DNA from: Rhyzopertha dominica
Taxonomy: Eukaryota; Arthropoda; Insecta; Coleoptera; Bostrichidae
Assembly (NCBI GenBank): GCA_025024175.1
Contig: QCXZ01000003.1
Location: forward strand, 34,682,257-34,746,256
Direction: 5' to 3'
DNA: 64,000 nucleotides
The notes beneath the pieces were generated by a model. That model had not been told where the DNA came from and did not search any database. It worked only from the letters and a program-made list of their open reading frames with translations. Position numbers and translations under genes: made by a program. This document shows, in pieces, positions 36,015-47,680 of the stretch (positions are counted from its first letter, which is position 1; each line of letters opens with the position of its first letter).

Positions 36015-38411
36015 TTTTGTAATGACCTTTCTGATTATTGATAATTGCTGACTTCTAAAAATCCATAAAATTTAATTGTAGTCTTTTGCCTGTAATTGTA
36101 TATTTCTTCCATTAAACATACTAACCGACCTTAAAGATATTACCATCGAGATACTTAGCAGGTGTTTATAGTTAACTTGCATCTATTTTTGCTATTATTT
36201 AGCATATCTATTAATATAGTTTTCAGATGTTAGACTAGAATTTAAGTCTATCAGCATACCAAGTTGTTTCTGTGCAAAACCTATGTTTGTGAACCCAGAA
36301 GAGCTATAAAATATATAATTATTTACTTTGCATGGCCACTTAAAATTTTATTTAAATTTATTAACATGTTTCTTTACATTTGAGACTGCTTTATTTCACA
36401 AGATTTATTGGACTATTGCATTAAAGACATCAACCTGCAGTTTATGGTTCAGTAAATCTTTTTTTAGTTTAAAATTACCTGTGAAATTTACTAAATATAA
36501 AGCGTCTACATTTATGTGTACGGGACTGCAAAAGCTCTATGACAGGCCACTCTTGCGAATACATATCTGTACCAATATTCTACTTCCGTTACGTAAAACT
36601 ACAGCGTTCCAGGATCGAATATGCAAAACTATCAATCGTCAAACAGTGGCTAATTATAATTATAAAAAAGGATAGCATTCAACTCATTCTTCTAAACAAT
36701 GTATTTACATCTTTTTACATATGGTGCACAATTACGGAGAAACTGGTTCGCAGGCATCGACATGAAACTAACAATTGTCGAAAGATGTCGGTGATTACTA
36801 TAATTATAGTACAGATATGTAAGATTTATACCTTTAAAATTATATCACCATTCCAATGTGTTCATCGCTACTTTTAAACATCAATGACAAAAGGACACAA
36901 TTGTGTTATAGTTTAAATACAGTAATTGATACTGAAGTACTTGTTTTATCGCCATTTCAGCCTTATCGATGCGAGTTTTGTTTTAGAATGTTTAAAAATA
37001 TATTTCGGGGGCAAGCTGCCATCTTCAATAGACGTTAGAGTAAACGACTTCTTGAAATTTGTGTGAAATTTGATATAGTAAACTTTGATATATGCATTTG
37101 CCGCTTTAACCTGAAATCCAATTAGGGCTTTGGTGGTATTTGAATGGTATTCAAACTGTCTCGGGATCTATTTTGTGTTAAAGCTAGCAGTACTTTTTCA
37201 GAAATATGTTCCAATCCAGTTAACTACTTCTTATAATCATTATTTGTATTATAAAAACTTGATATCCTGAGAGGTGTTCAGGGATTCAACTTGTATGCTT
37301 CTATTAGTTGGCGATGCCGAAAACAGTTCGTACACGTTGGACCTTCACAGTGAGTGAATGTACCATGCAATGAAAAAGTCGCTACACAGTGACATTTGTT
37401 AACGAATATTATCTGGAATATGGATGTTATTGTGGTATGTGTTCCGGAAAGTAATTTTACTGCCTCGGTATGCACCTATTATGCTCATATAAATAAAATC
37501 TAAATAACCGTCGACTATAACGAATGAACTCCGGTAATTAATCCGGCCCATATTTAAGTCCACACCGCAGCATGTGTGCATGGACCAGCAGAGGACATCC
37601 CGGCACGGCGGACATATATCTTCCGTCTAGAAGCGCTAGACTCCTGTCCAGAAACAATAGGCGAGCCATTAGGCAAATGAACGCGCCTCGTCTTCAACCA
37701 CCCAGAAGACTACACCTCGGTCCGGGATACCGCAACCAGGCCCACGCCTACACGTGGTCCGCACCGCTTACCTATATACAGTGTAACAAAAGTGGGCCTT
37801 TTTTCCGCGGCCGCCCGAGCACCTGTGTAGTTCGGTTGAATTTCTAAATCGTTTACGGTTTTTGTTTGTTTGAAGACAGTTTACGCGCGGCGTGAGGGTC
37901 CGATAGCAATCGGAACTGTATATGGGAGATGTTCCTTTATTCATTTCACAGCACTCTACACATGAGAATATGTATAGTTAGCGAACTAGTTAAAGATTCC
38001 TTTAGGAGCAACCACAAACGTTACCAGCGTCGAATGGAATACACACTGAGATTGTGAATCTAAGAATAAGATTATTTCAACATATTATTATGGACTGAAT
38101 TATAATAAAAGAAAGAAGCCGAACGATTGTAGTGCATTTGTGGATAAAATATCAACCATTTTGAAACTGCTATACACAGTTTTAGTTCATTCCCTTTACG
38201 CATCCCTTATAAAATAGGATATATTTTTGTTTCATAACTTGTACTTTGCACTTGTCATTTAAATTCTAAGGTGATTTGACCTTGTATTTTCTATACCTGT
38301 CTGCAACTTTGCTGAAATAATGGTAAACGAATTCTAAGATTTATGTAGCCTACTCAATAGCACTTTTAATTTTCCTGTCCTTTAAATTCAGTTCATTTTT
38401 TAATTTAATTC
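36015..38411. other. No gene seen; GC-rich patch
   Basis: Mostly AT-rich. Positions 37560-37840 are GC-rich with an open frame of 91 codons that matches nothing I know. It is low-complexity in arginine and proline, and I do not call it a gene. Confidence 0.35.
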
Positions 38412-38715
38412 ATGCACTAGTACAGAAAAACACTGAATTAAAAGACCGCTAGTACATATATTGCTATTTTACCACTACTAATTCAAAAATACTATTAAAA
38501 GCATACACTCAATCAGTCATTCTAAAACAATTTAGAGCATTGGTTCACTCTGTTCGCTTCCTTCACCGCTTTTTAAATCAGACTTACCGTTGAAGTGTTC
38601 GAATGTTCCAGAGCCATCTCTCTCTCTATCACAGAACTTTTTCCGAACATTTGAGCACTAATAAACCTTAGGCAACTGCGCGAGTCAGTCTGGTTGCCTA
38701 ATCCGCAAGTGCTGG
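38412..38715 (+). repeat. Dispersed repeat family R1, copy D
   Basis: Starts GCACTAGTACAGAAAAACAC and ends AGTCTGGTTGCCTAATCCGC. It shares CCTTAGGCAACTGC with copy A directly before the tail. Confidence 0.55.
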
Positions 38716-40352
38716 TATCTCCACATCATAACACTATCAATATTGCATTAAAAACTTGTTAATATCCTTCCTTTAAGGATTAAAAGCCTAAGTTATATAA
38801 TTCCAATAAAATTGTACAAACACGAATCATTCACGTGAAGATAATATCGAAAAAATTTTCTTTTTGAATAAATGCAACAAAAATTGTGCCTTGATTAGTA
38901 TTTGTCACGTTCTATCCGACAAAAAAACGCCAAAGATGAGACTAATAAATCTCGTAGATAGACTTATAAATGCTAAAAGTATGTATTAAAAATATGAAAC
39001 CAGAACGAAAACTTTATATTAAATAAAGAAAATTCCGCGTTCAACTCAACCAAGAACTGGCTCTTTCTGACTACAGAGGCGTTTACATTTTTGCCTGTAT
39101 GTATGGGCATAACAACTATGGTAACTTGTTTGCCGTTTTCTATAACAATAGATAATATAATTTCTATGGGAAGCATTGGGATTCTCTGGCTACTTTTCCT
39201 TAATTTATTAAAGTCGTCGTTTTGTTTTGATTCTTGTAATCTACACTAACGAGTACATCTTTGCATAGACGACAGCAAAAGCGCTACCTTTGGTGTTTAA
39301 ATGTCAAACTGTTGTGACCCTATATTACTTTCTGATATGACCGTAGCTATTCGGAGATTCAGTCCTTAAATAAGGAATTTCAGCACCAGTTTTTGAAGAA
39401 CATCCATTATAAGCACATGTAGTGAACCATGAAAATAATGTCAATAAAATGTATACAGGAATTATTACGTTAAAACTATTTTATTTCATAAAAGAATGAA
39501 AGCACATTACGCTTTGAGTTTTTGGGTGGTGGGCGTTTGGTGCAAGCTTACTCTCAAATTATCGAAAAAGTGCATGATTAATAATAATAAATTGGAAACC
39601 TCAAAATATAGTAAGTACTTATCACGTTTAAACTAAAGTGGTATTTCAATTTTGAGAAAATTCGAAAATTTAAGAGTGTACAGTATATGTTACCTACTTG
39701 AAGAAGATAGTCTTATACAGGAAGTAGCTATATTGCTATTGCTATAATTTCTTAAGAAATTAATTTCTTGAACGTAAGCTATCCACTAAAAAAATAATTT
39801 AAATTGCATTTTTTTATTTCACATACAGTCACATTTAATTTGTCTTAGTGTGCTTCGTTCAGCTGTATAGCACGTATCACTTCTATATATTTTTGTCGAT
39901 AACACATGAATTTTATTTGTCTGCATGTCTAGATAATGGTATCTAATAATATCAGAGCATAGTAAGGAGCAGTACCAGACTGACCTGTCGTTAGCTGGCC
40001 ACGCATTCCAGCCCCCACTATTTCCATTCATAAAAATTCTCATTTACTACTCCATACCTCTAGGCGTCGACTATACGCATTCTTTTTTTTGTAAGAATGC
40101 TACCTACTGTGCCAAGGGCAAATTTTTCTTATACAATGCTAGTGAGGAACTTCTTCCCACAGTCTGACTTCTTTGTGACTTGTAGATACATTTCCATGAG
40201 ATATTAATCCCAAGATTTGATAAGTAATAATTCCTTAAAATAAGCACGCATTTTAAGAACACGGACAGCCAAAAAAATCGCGTGCACCAGAAAAATTAAT
40301 TAATTAATCAACGATCCTTTGCGAAGTTTCATGTGAGTTTAAAAAACTGTTA
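38716..40352. other. No gene seen
   Basis: AT-rich, no recognisable exon or repeat ends. Confidence 0.45.
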
Positions 40353-40534
40353 TTTTCTATATGGCCCTGTCATCTTAGGACAATTAGCCAACGCGTTGGT
40401 TTTTTTTTTTCATTATTCTTTATTGGAGTGTATATAGGGACATACACAGACACCCATGCCCTAGGCGGAAAACTAACCCATAGCCTCGGAGTCCGTAGGC
40501 ACACACTCTAGCCACTGGACCACCTAAGCTGGCG
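40353..40534 (-). mobile_element. tRNA-derived SINE family S1, copy 1
   Basis: On the minus strand the head GCCAGCTTAGGTGGTCCAGTG matches an internal-promoter A box region, a degenerate B box (GGGTTAGTTTTCC) follows, and the tail GGCTAATTGTCCTAAGATGA is shared with the copy at 59000-59221. The flanks AAAAAACTGTTAT (left) and AAAAAAGTTTAT (right) may be an eroded target duplication. Confidence 0.7.
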
Positions 40535-40619
40535 AAAAAAGTTTATCCATTGTGAACTATCAAAGCGTCAAATAACAATAACTAAAGCGTCAAACTTTAT
40601 ACATAAAAATTAAAATCGG

Positions 40620-41300
40620 TAAATCCGAAACTAATTAATATTTTGTCATTGCTCCATTCGCTTCTAGAACTTTATTTAGGCTGTTAAACGTGGATGCAAT
40701 TAAATTTTGGAAATAATTATTTTCATTTTTTAGTTCTTACCAATTTTCTTCAATAGCTGCCCACAATTCATTTATCTTCTAGGGTTTAAAATTTCGTATC
40801 AGCAAACCGCACTCATTTTTCACAGGGTTTATATCAGGGCTCCCTGCGGGGCATTACAATAATTTAATAGGATTAACCTAAAACCACTGTTGTTCAATCC
40901 TTGCCATGCATGTGAACGGGGCAATTATCTTGTTGGTAAATAAAGGCATTGTTTTTGGAAAACTTGTTTAACCGGCGGAGCCATTATATTTTGTATGTTG
41001 ATACAGTTTCCTACATTTAAGAAACCATCTTTATACCAAGTGACCCCTGGACTGTCGTTCGAAGTCCAATACCAAACATTTATAGAAAATTGCCCAGATC
41101 TATTTTTTGAGATATACAGACGTGAAACCTTCTCGTGAAAAAAACTACGTTATTCCAAAAACGTTGGGGTCGATTATTTAATTTAAACAATAAAATTCTA
41201 CACTATTTTTGTCCTGTACTGTGGTTAATATGGTTTTTTCGTGTTTGCAGAGTTCTTTACTTCGGAATTTTGTATCCGCCAAGAAGCTGTTCTCCAAGAT
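40620..41300 (-). pseudogene. Decayed Tc1-like transposase
   Basis: On the minus strand the pieces run in family order. YQQDNCPVH (about 40935) carries the second catalytic Asp. A PAGSPDINPV-like block and INELWAAIEENW (about 40775) follow. YFQNLIASTFNSLNKVLEAN then continues to a terminal TKY (about 40720-40635). Frame changes and stops separate them. The last block ends with a natural stop, so the C-terminus is complete. It lies right next to MITE copy 3 but has no visible terminal repeat of its own. Confidence 0.75.
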
Positions 41301-41394
41301 TGCTGAAAAGTTGAAGCAATAATAAAAGTTTTATCGTTTTCTGTAAGTTTTGGCATTTTTACTTTTCAAAACTGGCATACCTTTCAAAGCTATA

Positions 41395-41748
41395 TATAGG
41401 GTTTCTATAAATGATTGATGCATAGAAAGCGCTTATGGAAATTATCGATCAAATCAATTTGCTGCCTCTCAGGAACGCGAACTCAATGACGTATACTTGC
41501 CATCTGTCGATTTTTATAATTATTTGATATATTTTAATATAAGAAAACGCATGGGAGTGTGTATTTTCAACATATTTGTAGCGTTTTGTAGGATATTCAA
41601 CTTTAAAGTTGCAGAAAGGTCACATTTCGGAGCCTTCAGTACTATCGCCGTGCATATTGTAGCTTGGCAGCAATTACAAAAACGCGGCACAAAAAATACA
41701 AAAATTAACGCTGCCTGCGTTGCATGAATCATTTATAGAAGCCCTGTA
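41395..41748. mobile_element. MITE family M1, copy 3
   Basis: A 354-bp element with near-perfect terminal repeats (TATAGGGTTTCTATAAATGA at the left, the inverse of TACAGGGCTTC at the right). The interior matches copy 1 with a small deletion near 41628. Confidence 0.85.
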
Positions 41749-42119
41749 TAATCTTGACTTATTGTTTANTTAGATTAACATATCTAGTAATTTGCGGTAC
41801 AATAATACTGCTCGTCTTTTATTTAAAACTAAAATTATAACACATTTTTCGTGCATTATATACCGAACAACTTAAACAATAATGCAACAAAAAATTAATC
41901 TATCACACTCGCCATTATAATCTCCCTGATTATTATCGCTTACCAGTTACCATAGCCTAGGTGACTACTATACTATACGAGGCCTAGACCTGCTTCCATA
42001 ACATAAACACCGAGATAGCATGGCCGCTTTATTTAGGGATCTGGAGCGCAATACGTTTACTAGAGTTTAGGAAGTCTCGAGATTTTCAAAGTCTCGGGGA
42101 CACTAGGTCCCTAAGGATC
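41749..42119. other. No gene seen
   Basis: Short AT-rich spacer with one ambiguous base at 41769. Confidence 0.4.
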
Positions 42120-42500
42120 AAAATTTTGGCACGTCCCGTCTTTCGAGAAGTTTTAAACTAAAATTAATCAGTCGACGTTTCGTCCGCACTTGTAAGAGGC
42201 ATCATCAGGACAGGAATATGGTGCAAACCTAACGCGAGAAACACGTCCGAACTGAACCAAATCCCGAGGAATTTGGATCTTTCTTGGTAATGTGATCTCC
42301 GCAGAGAAGTCATGCGCGCGGTGTATGATGTTCAGACTAGAGGCTGACTGACTTTGTTTATTGGACCACGGCTTGAGCTAGAAAACTCAATTTACTTTTC
42401 GGACAAGCGTGTCTCGAGTCTTAGTTAAAAGTCCCTGTACATAAGACAATTAAATTTGGATAAAGCCGCGTGACTTCGACACGAAACGTCTCGGGACCCA
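42120..42500 (-). mobile_element. Possible Penelope-like element terminus with hammerhead-like motif
   Basis: On the minus strand GTCCTGATGATGCCTC (42213 down to about 42198) is followed after about 20 bases by GACGAAACGTCGAC (42184 down to 42171). CTGATGA, a short stem and GAAAC in this spacing are the conserved core of hammerhead ribozymes, which are known from the terminal repeats of Penelope-like retroelements. The proposed stem II has a mismatch. A second CGAAACGTC occurs at about 42481-42489 on the + strand. No reverse transcriptase is present, so this would be only an end fragment. Confidence 0.4.
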
Positions 42501-44529
42501 ACCATAGCTGTTACTATTTGTAAATTTACACTTATTGTCCGTAAATTAATGATTAATATATTTTGTATGCATGGCTCTTTTCTTACTTAACTGTACTGCA
42601 TCGCATACACCATATAACGACTGTACCTATACCTAGTGAGTTACTCGCTACCTTACTAAATATACCAAAAGAATGTTTCCCATATTCAAAGAATTTAGCG
42701 CAGCTACATATTTGATAATGGCATACGGCATACTGGAAGTCTACAACAGGTTTAAATATCCAAATACTATTCAAAACTAAATTTACTTTTAAGAATAGCG
42801 TATTATGTTTAATTCTACTTTTTGTAAAAAATACTACCACAGTTAGAATATGCCAAAATATAATTAATTGCGGATGTTCAGTTTTCATAATACCTGCACG
42901 AGGTTACTTAGATACTTTTAATTTTTAAAACTTTTCTTTTGCATTTTTAATAACAAAAGAAATGTACGAGTCTTCCTGTTAAATTAGCGTTTTTCTTCTC
43001 AATAAATGTTTATAACTCGTTTAAGTGACGACGAATGTAATATGGTTGAACAAACGGTTATTATCAATATGCTATATGATATCATTATTTTATTATTTTT
43101 CAATACTTCGATTTCCAATAGACATTTATAAATATTGTCTATTTTAGCAATATACGCTCATCTATGAACTTCGTTTCTCACGAGCAGAATGTTAAAAGTA
43201 TTCTTTCTTACAAATTACATGAGATACCCTAACGGGAATGGGACACTAACAGCTTGTATACATTACATCGTTTTTTTTTGCAATTTAGGTCATTTAACAA
43301 CATTGTCAAAAAATCCTTAAATTATCAATTTCTACAAAACGGTCCATTTTAGAGCACCTAACCATAAGGATTTTTTTTAGCTAGAATAAACTAATTAATA
43401 TTCACTATGACCCGCAAATTACAGAACATCCTGTATTTACAGCAGCTATTTATAATACTGTGAATAAAATGACTACTCTCTTACGATTTTACCGATTACT
43501 CGTCGAGAGGGGATGCAGAGTTCTTACTTAATAGTAGTCCACATCTACGAATAAAATGCATATGTTACAGTCAGTTTCGTGCAGCGTGCTAAAAACTCAC
43601 AACAGTTTTATTGTAAAATACTGACTCGGCTAGCACGCGGCGGGAGATTGTTAAGAGATTGTTAATTAGTCGTGTCAGGACATGTGTAGTTGTAGTAGTT
43701 GACCAAACTCACTGTTATGCATGAAGCACACGAAATCTTACCACATAACGAAGCTGGACACGCGAAGTAGAGTTGTTTCTATATTAAACAATCACAACTC
43801 AATGGGGTACCGACGTAAACCCTGAGAATCTCTCGGATTTCAAAATTTTCCACCTGATGTTTGCAACTGCTTCGTTATTCTTCCTGTTTATGCTATACCT
43901 GGAGTTGGCGGTGAGATCAAAAACCTTTATTGATGCCCATTTCTTTGCCGTAATGTAATTTGCTATAAAGGCACTGAAATAAATTAATTTAAAAATAATG
44001 ATTTTTTCTTCCATGTGTTTCTTTGTTGTTCAAGAAAATTTTATTAAAATGATTTTTGAATTCCCATTTAGTATCCTTTGCAAATGAACTACTTATATAA
44101 ATATAAAATGTAGCAAAACTCATTATAGCCAAGTATTTAAACGAGCTAGAAGGTACTGTCACTGTGCAGTATAGGGGTGTTCTTTTTACTTTCTATTAAC
44201 ATAATATTTGGTGTCATATTTTTTATCCTTAAAGACACTCGACCATCTCAGCAATAAAACGATTAACATTATTTTGGTTGAGGTACGATCATAGAAAAGC
44301 AAAGGTGTNTNGGCATTTGCGGTTGGGAAGCTGAGATNTGTTTTTATTTGCCAATTTAGGAATATTTTGCCATAAAATATTTCTTCAGGATAGAAGGACG
44401 CAAACAAGAGAAATGGTGTCGAATAGGTCGAAAGGTCGTCTTGCAGGAAGAGACAAAACCATCTTATTAAGATGCTTACCATAAATGAACCAACACCCGC
44501 AAACATACAAAGCCACAAACCAATATTGT
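42501..44529. other. No gene seen
   Basis: AT-rich, with several unrelated short open frames and ambiguous bases at 44289-44338. Nothing recognised. Confidence 0.45.
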
Positions 44530-44740
44530 TTTAGAGGCGATAAAAAATGTGAGATTTATCAAAGACGATGTAAAATCAGAGTGAAAGAAGTAAAATATGC
44601 TGGTCATTTATTATGATCAGCAAATGGAATATCAGTAGATCGTGATAAAACAAAAGGCAGTCGATTAAGTAAAAATACCAGACAGTATAAAAAAACTAAA
44701 TCAGTTTCCTGAAATAGTGACTCATCTTATGAATTTATAC
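44530..44740 (+). pseudogene. Gypsy-like (Ty3) reverse transcriptase C-terminal fragment
   Basis: KCEIYQRRCKIRVKEVKYAG followed by GISVDRDKTK and, after a frame change, KIPDSIKKLNQF resembles the KC.F....V.YLGH..S..GI..D..K..AI...P.P end of Gypsy reverse transcriptase. It is cut off where a TACAGGG-type end begins (44743). Confidence 0.55.
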
Positions 44741-46152
44741 AGGGTATTTCAAAATTCGATGTCATTAATGCGGGTGCATGTTCCTGAAGTGAAATTATGA
44801 CAAAAAATTTATATAAACATGGGTCCGGAAATGATCTGTTTTTGATCAGGGTGTTGAAAGTACAAAAAAAAATATTTTTTTTATTTTTTGAGAAAACCGT
44901 TGTTTTTCAATTTCTTGAAGATTGGAATTGGAAATGGCCAATAATTTGGCATAAAATATTTTTTCATACATAAAGCAGGGGCGGCATTGTGGGAGGGGCA
45001 GCGGGGTTTTTTTTGGTTAAAAAAAATTTTCTTGACAATTTTTAAAAACCAAATTACTGTTTCTAGAAAGAGCGATAAAAGATGAGCAAAAAGGTACTGT
45101 TATGACATGTCGCTAAAATGAATCATTTTTGAGTAAACCAAGAAATTGTGTTTACATATACACGTTAGGTACAGCAAATAGAGCAAAAAATTAAAATTTA
45201 TATTTTTTTCAAATTTGACATTTTTTTGATAGATGTTCTAATAGACAATGGTCAATAATTTGGCATAGAGTACTTGGTCATATCTTAAGCAAGGTCGGTG
45301 TTGTGGGAGGGAGAGTGAGCTTTTTTGGTCAAAACATTTTTTTTCACAAATTTAAAAGGAATGACTATTACAAGGACAACATGAACGGCCGAAGCAGAGG
45401 AAGGTGTTTTACGTTCAATCCCGACATCAACAGCAATTTAATTTAAACGTTTGTGTGGGTATAGTCGGTGACAATTTGACTGGACCATTTTTCTTGCCAC
45501 AAGTAATTAATGGGGAAAGATATCCTGAATTCTTGCAAAATGATTTGCCGGATTATTAAAAGATATGCCTCTTGCGGTGAGAGGTTTTTTGTGGTTCACG
45601 CACGATGGGGCACCCCCACATTTCAGAATTACTGTAAGAAACTATTTGACCGCCACTTTTGGGCAAAGATGGATAAGTCAGTCGTGACCACCTTGTTCTC
45701 TTGATCTGAATCCCCTAGATTTTTATCTGCGGGCCACTTAAAAGCAATTGTTTATGAAGTTCCAATCAACGACATTGCTATACTGCAAGAAAGGATTGTC
45801 ATTGGTTGAGTTCGGCAGTCGTTATTTCGAAGGGTTCGCCGATGTATCAAGATGGACGGTGGACATTTTGAACATTTGTTGTAAAGAATTTTTTTGTTTT
45901 CTTTAATGTTCCACTTGTTTCCAAAAATTATAAAGTTTAAAAACTCCATTTGTTAAAAAAAACATTTTTGTTTGTTTTTTTTTGCTTAAATATGCTCTAA
46001 CATGCATGGAAACATAATTGTGTCTTGATTTGCTCAAAAATGATTCATTTTAGTGACATGAAATAAGACTACCTTTTTTGCTTATCTTTTTTTGCTCTTT
46101 CTAGAAATAGTAATTCTTTTTTAAAAAACTGGCAAAAAAAAGTTGATTTCAT
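44741..46152 (+). mobile_element. Tc1/mariner-like element with long internal inverted repeats
   Basis: The left end reads TATACAGGGTATTTCAAAATT at 44741. About 120 bp at 45035-45160 are the inverted copy of 46008-46145 (shared TTTCTAGAAAGAGC, AAAATGAATCATTTTTGAG). The outer left 290 bp have no partner on the right, so the right end is truncated. The segment at about 44930-45060 is repeated directly at about 45250-45365. A decayed transposase lies between. The element sits between Gypsy-like fragments. Confidence 0.65.
45370..45860 (+). pseudogene. Tc1/mariner-like transposase, decayed but readable
   Basis: QFNLNVCVGIVGDNLTGPFF (about 45430) carries the region before the second catalytic residue, then ERYLEFLQNDLPDLL-like sequence, FTHDGAPPHFRITVRNY (about 45600; HDGAPPH holds the second Asp), FGQRWISQS, SLDLNPLDFYL (about 45705) and KAIVYEVPINDIAILQERIV (about 45745). 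Two or three frame changes or stops interrupt it. This is the least decayed of the Tc1/mariner-like relics here. The N-terminal DNA-binding part is missing. Confidence 0.8.
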
Positions 46153-47324
46153 ACAGTATTAAAGTATTAATCTTAACGAATTTGATGAATTAAAGAGTGA
46201 AAATGCTAAGAATAGTGAACTGGAAAAAGTTTTAAATTATACAAAAATTAATGGCCAGCAAACAAAGCGCTAATATCAGAACCAGAACTATATNAGCAGT
46301 TAGTTGAAATTAAAAAAAATCTAAGTTAGTAAATGATTAGGTATCTATACCAAATATAATGTGAGAAAGTATATAATAAACAGGCCATTTATAATTATCT
46401 GGTAATAACAAAAGAATTATTTTTTTGCCATTTATGCACAAAGAATTAATTAATTGATTTAGTACAATTTTAAAAAAGTAGTCAGAAAGAAAAGTTTATA
46501 AATAAAGAAATACCAATTTCTTTTGTATTAATAATTGTAAACGTGTTTTCATCGACATTATTTGTTTAGATGGCAATGCTATGTGGTAAGCTAAATCATT
46601 TTTTAGTTTATTTTTTTATTGGGAGACAATACATCAAACAAGTTCGCTAGCTTATCCAAAATAGAATAGATTTAACGACAAGTTGGAACGGTAATTAAGA
46701 AAGCGTTGTATGATGAAAAAGACACCTATTTAATAGTGATATTTGGCTACAAAAATGCAATGAAAACAATGTATATGAGGTTAGAGTAGTGTACCTATAA
46801 AAAAACTATTGAAATCAATCAACAAATAACTGAACAAATCAATACAGACTGCCCTGAAATCAGCTTTATAAATCACTCGCTGAAAACTAGAGCTATAAAT
46901 TTTAATAAATGTACTCCAAAAAATGCTTTTTTCGAAGGTACATCCCTAAAAACTGTTTTTTTTTTATTTTAAATATCTCCGTTAATGGAGCGCAACGGGG
47001 AAAACGTAGAAAATGCCATTGGAAATTATCGACCAATTATCCTTTAAGGATTTTCAAATGTAACTCGAGTAAATTAAAAGAAATGAATCTATATAACAAT
47101 TGAGCAAGACAAAGTAGGTAAACTTATTTCAGATATGAATAACCTTAAACTGCAAGTATTTTATCCTCAACAGTTACAGGTTCTAACGCCAGACAACTTT
47201 CCATCCATAATATCCAGAGTTTTACCCATTGATTTTATAAAAAGTCTCCATTAATAAATACATGGGCGAACGATTCGAAGTTTGCTAGAAATATACAAAT
47301 AGATCAACCATCATGCATATTACT
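46153..47324 (+). pseudogene. Gypsy-like pol remnants (weak)
   Basis: NLDELKSENAKNSELEKVLN followed by YTKING (about 46180-46255) resembles the linker between RNase H and integrase of Gypsy elements. A GTVIKKALYDEKDTYLI piece (about 46695) resembles the R.G.VI......R.Y.V tail after integrase. Both lie on the + strand, in the same orientation as the reverse-transcriptase piece at 44530-44740, so one Gypsy copy may have been split by the Tc1/mariner-like element. No LTRs were recognised. One ambiguous base lies at 46294. Confidence 0.4.
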
Positions 47325-47680
47325 AATTTTTTGGCATATGAAAATCCTCGAGCAGCACGATGTACTATTTACCAACGTAGATTAAATGTGAATGTATAAG
47401 AAGCAATAGTAGGGGATAGACTTTATTGGTCGTGTAGGTGATGCTCGTAATGTCAGGTAAGTAAAACATGCACTTCGAATTCGGCGGAGAGCCAGCTGAT
47501 TAAGGAAAATGTTAGGGATGAAGCCTTTTCTGGTAGGTCGCGGTGTTCCCATTCCCTGATCATCCCGATCACTTAATCCTTTAGATCATTATTTATGTAG
47601 ACGTATGAAATCTTTAGTTTATACGAAATAAGTAAATACAGCCGAGGATTAGTGACATGCATAAACTTAGGCTCACGATT
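47325..47680 (+). pseudogene. Decayed Tc1/mariner-like transposase fragment
   Basis: YENPRAARCTIYQRRLNVNV (about 47338) matches the W.DENP...R...FQ..F.VNVWAGI block. GRGVPIP, a stop, SSRSLNPLDHYLCRRMKSLV (about 47535-47610) then match the GRGGPI.WPPRSPDL.PLDF.LWGHLK.LVY block, with VNTAED after it. Most of the middle is gone. No ends recognised. Confidence 0.65.

Noticed and set aside
37399..37460. TGGTATGTG... as a possible METTL9 upstream exon (WYV motif)
   Set aside because: The following codons do not match the family and no donor site fits.
37572..37847. 91-codon arginine-rich frame
   Set aside because: GC-driven open frame without a known domain or conserved motif.
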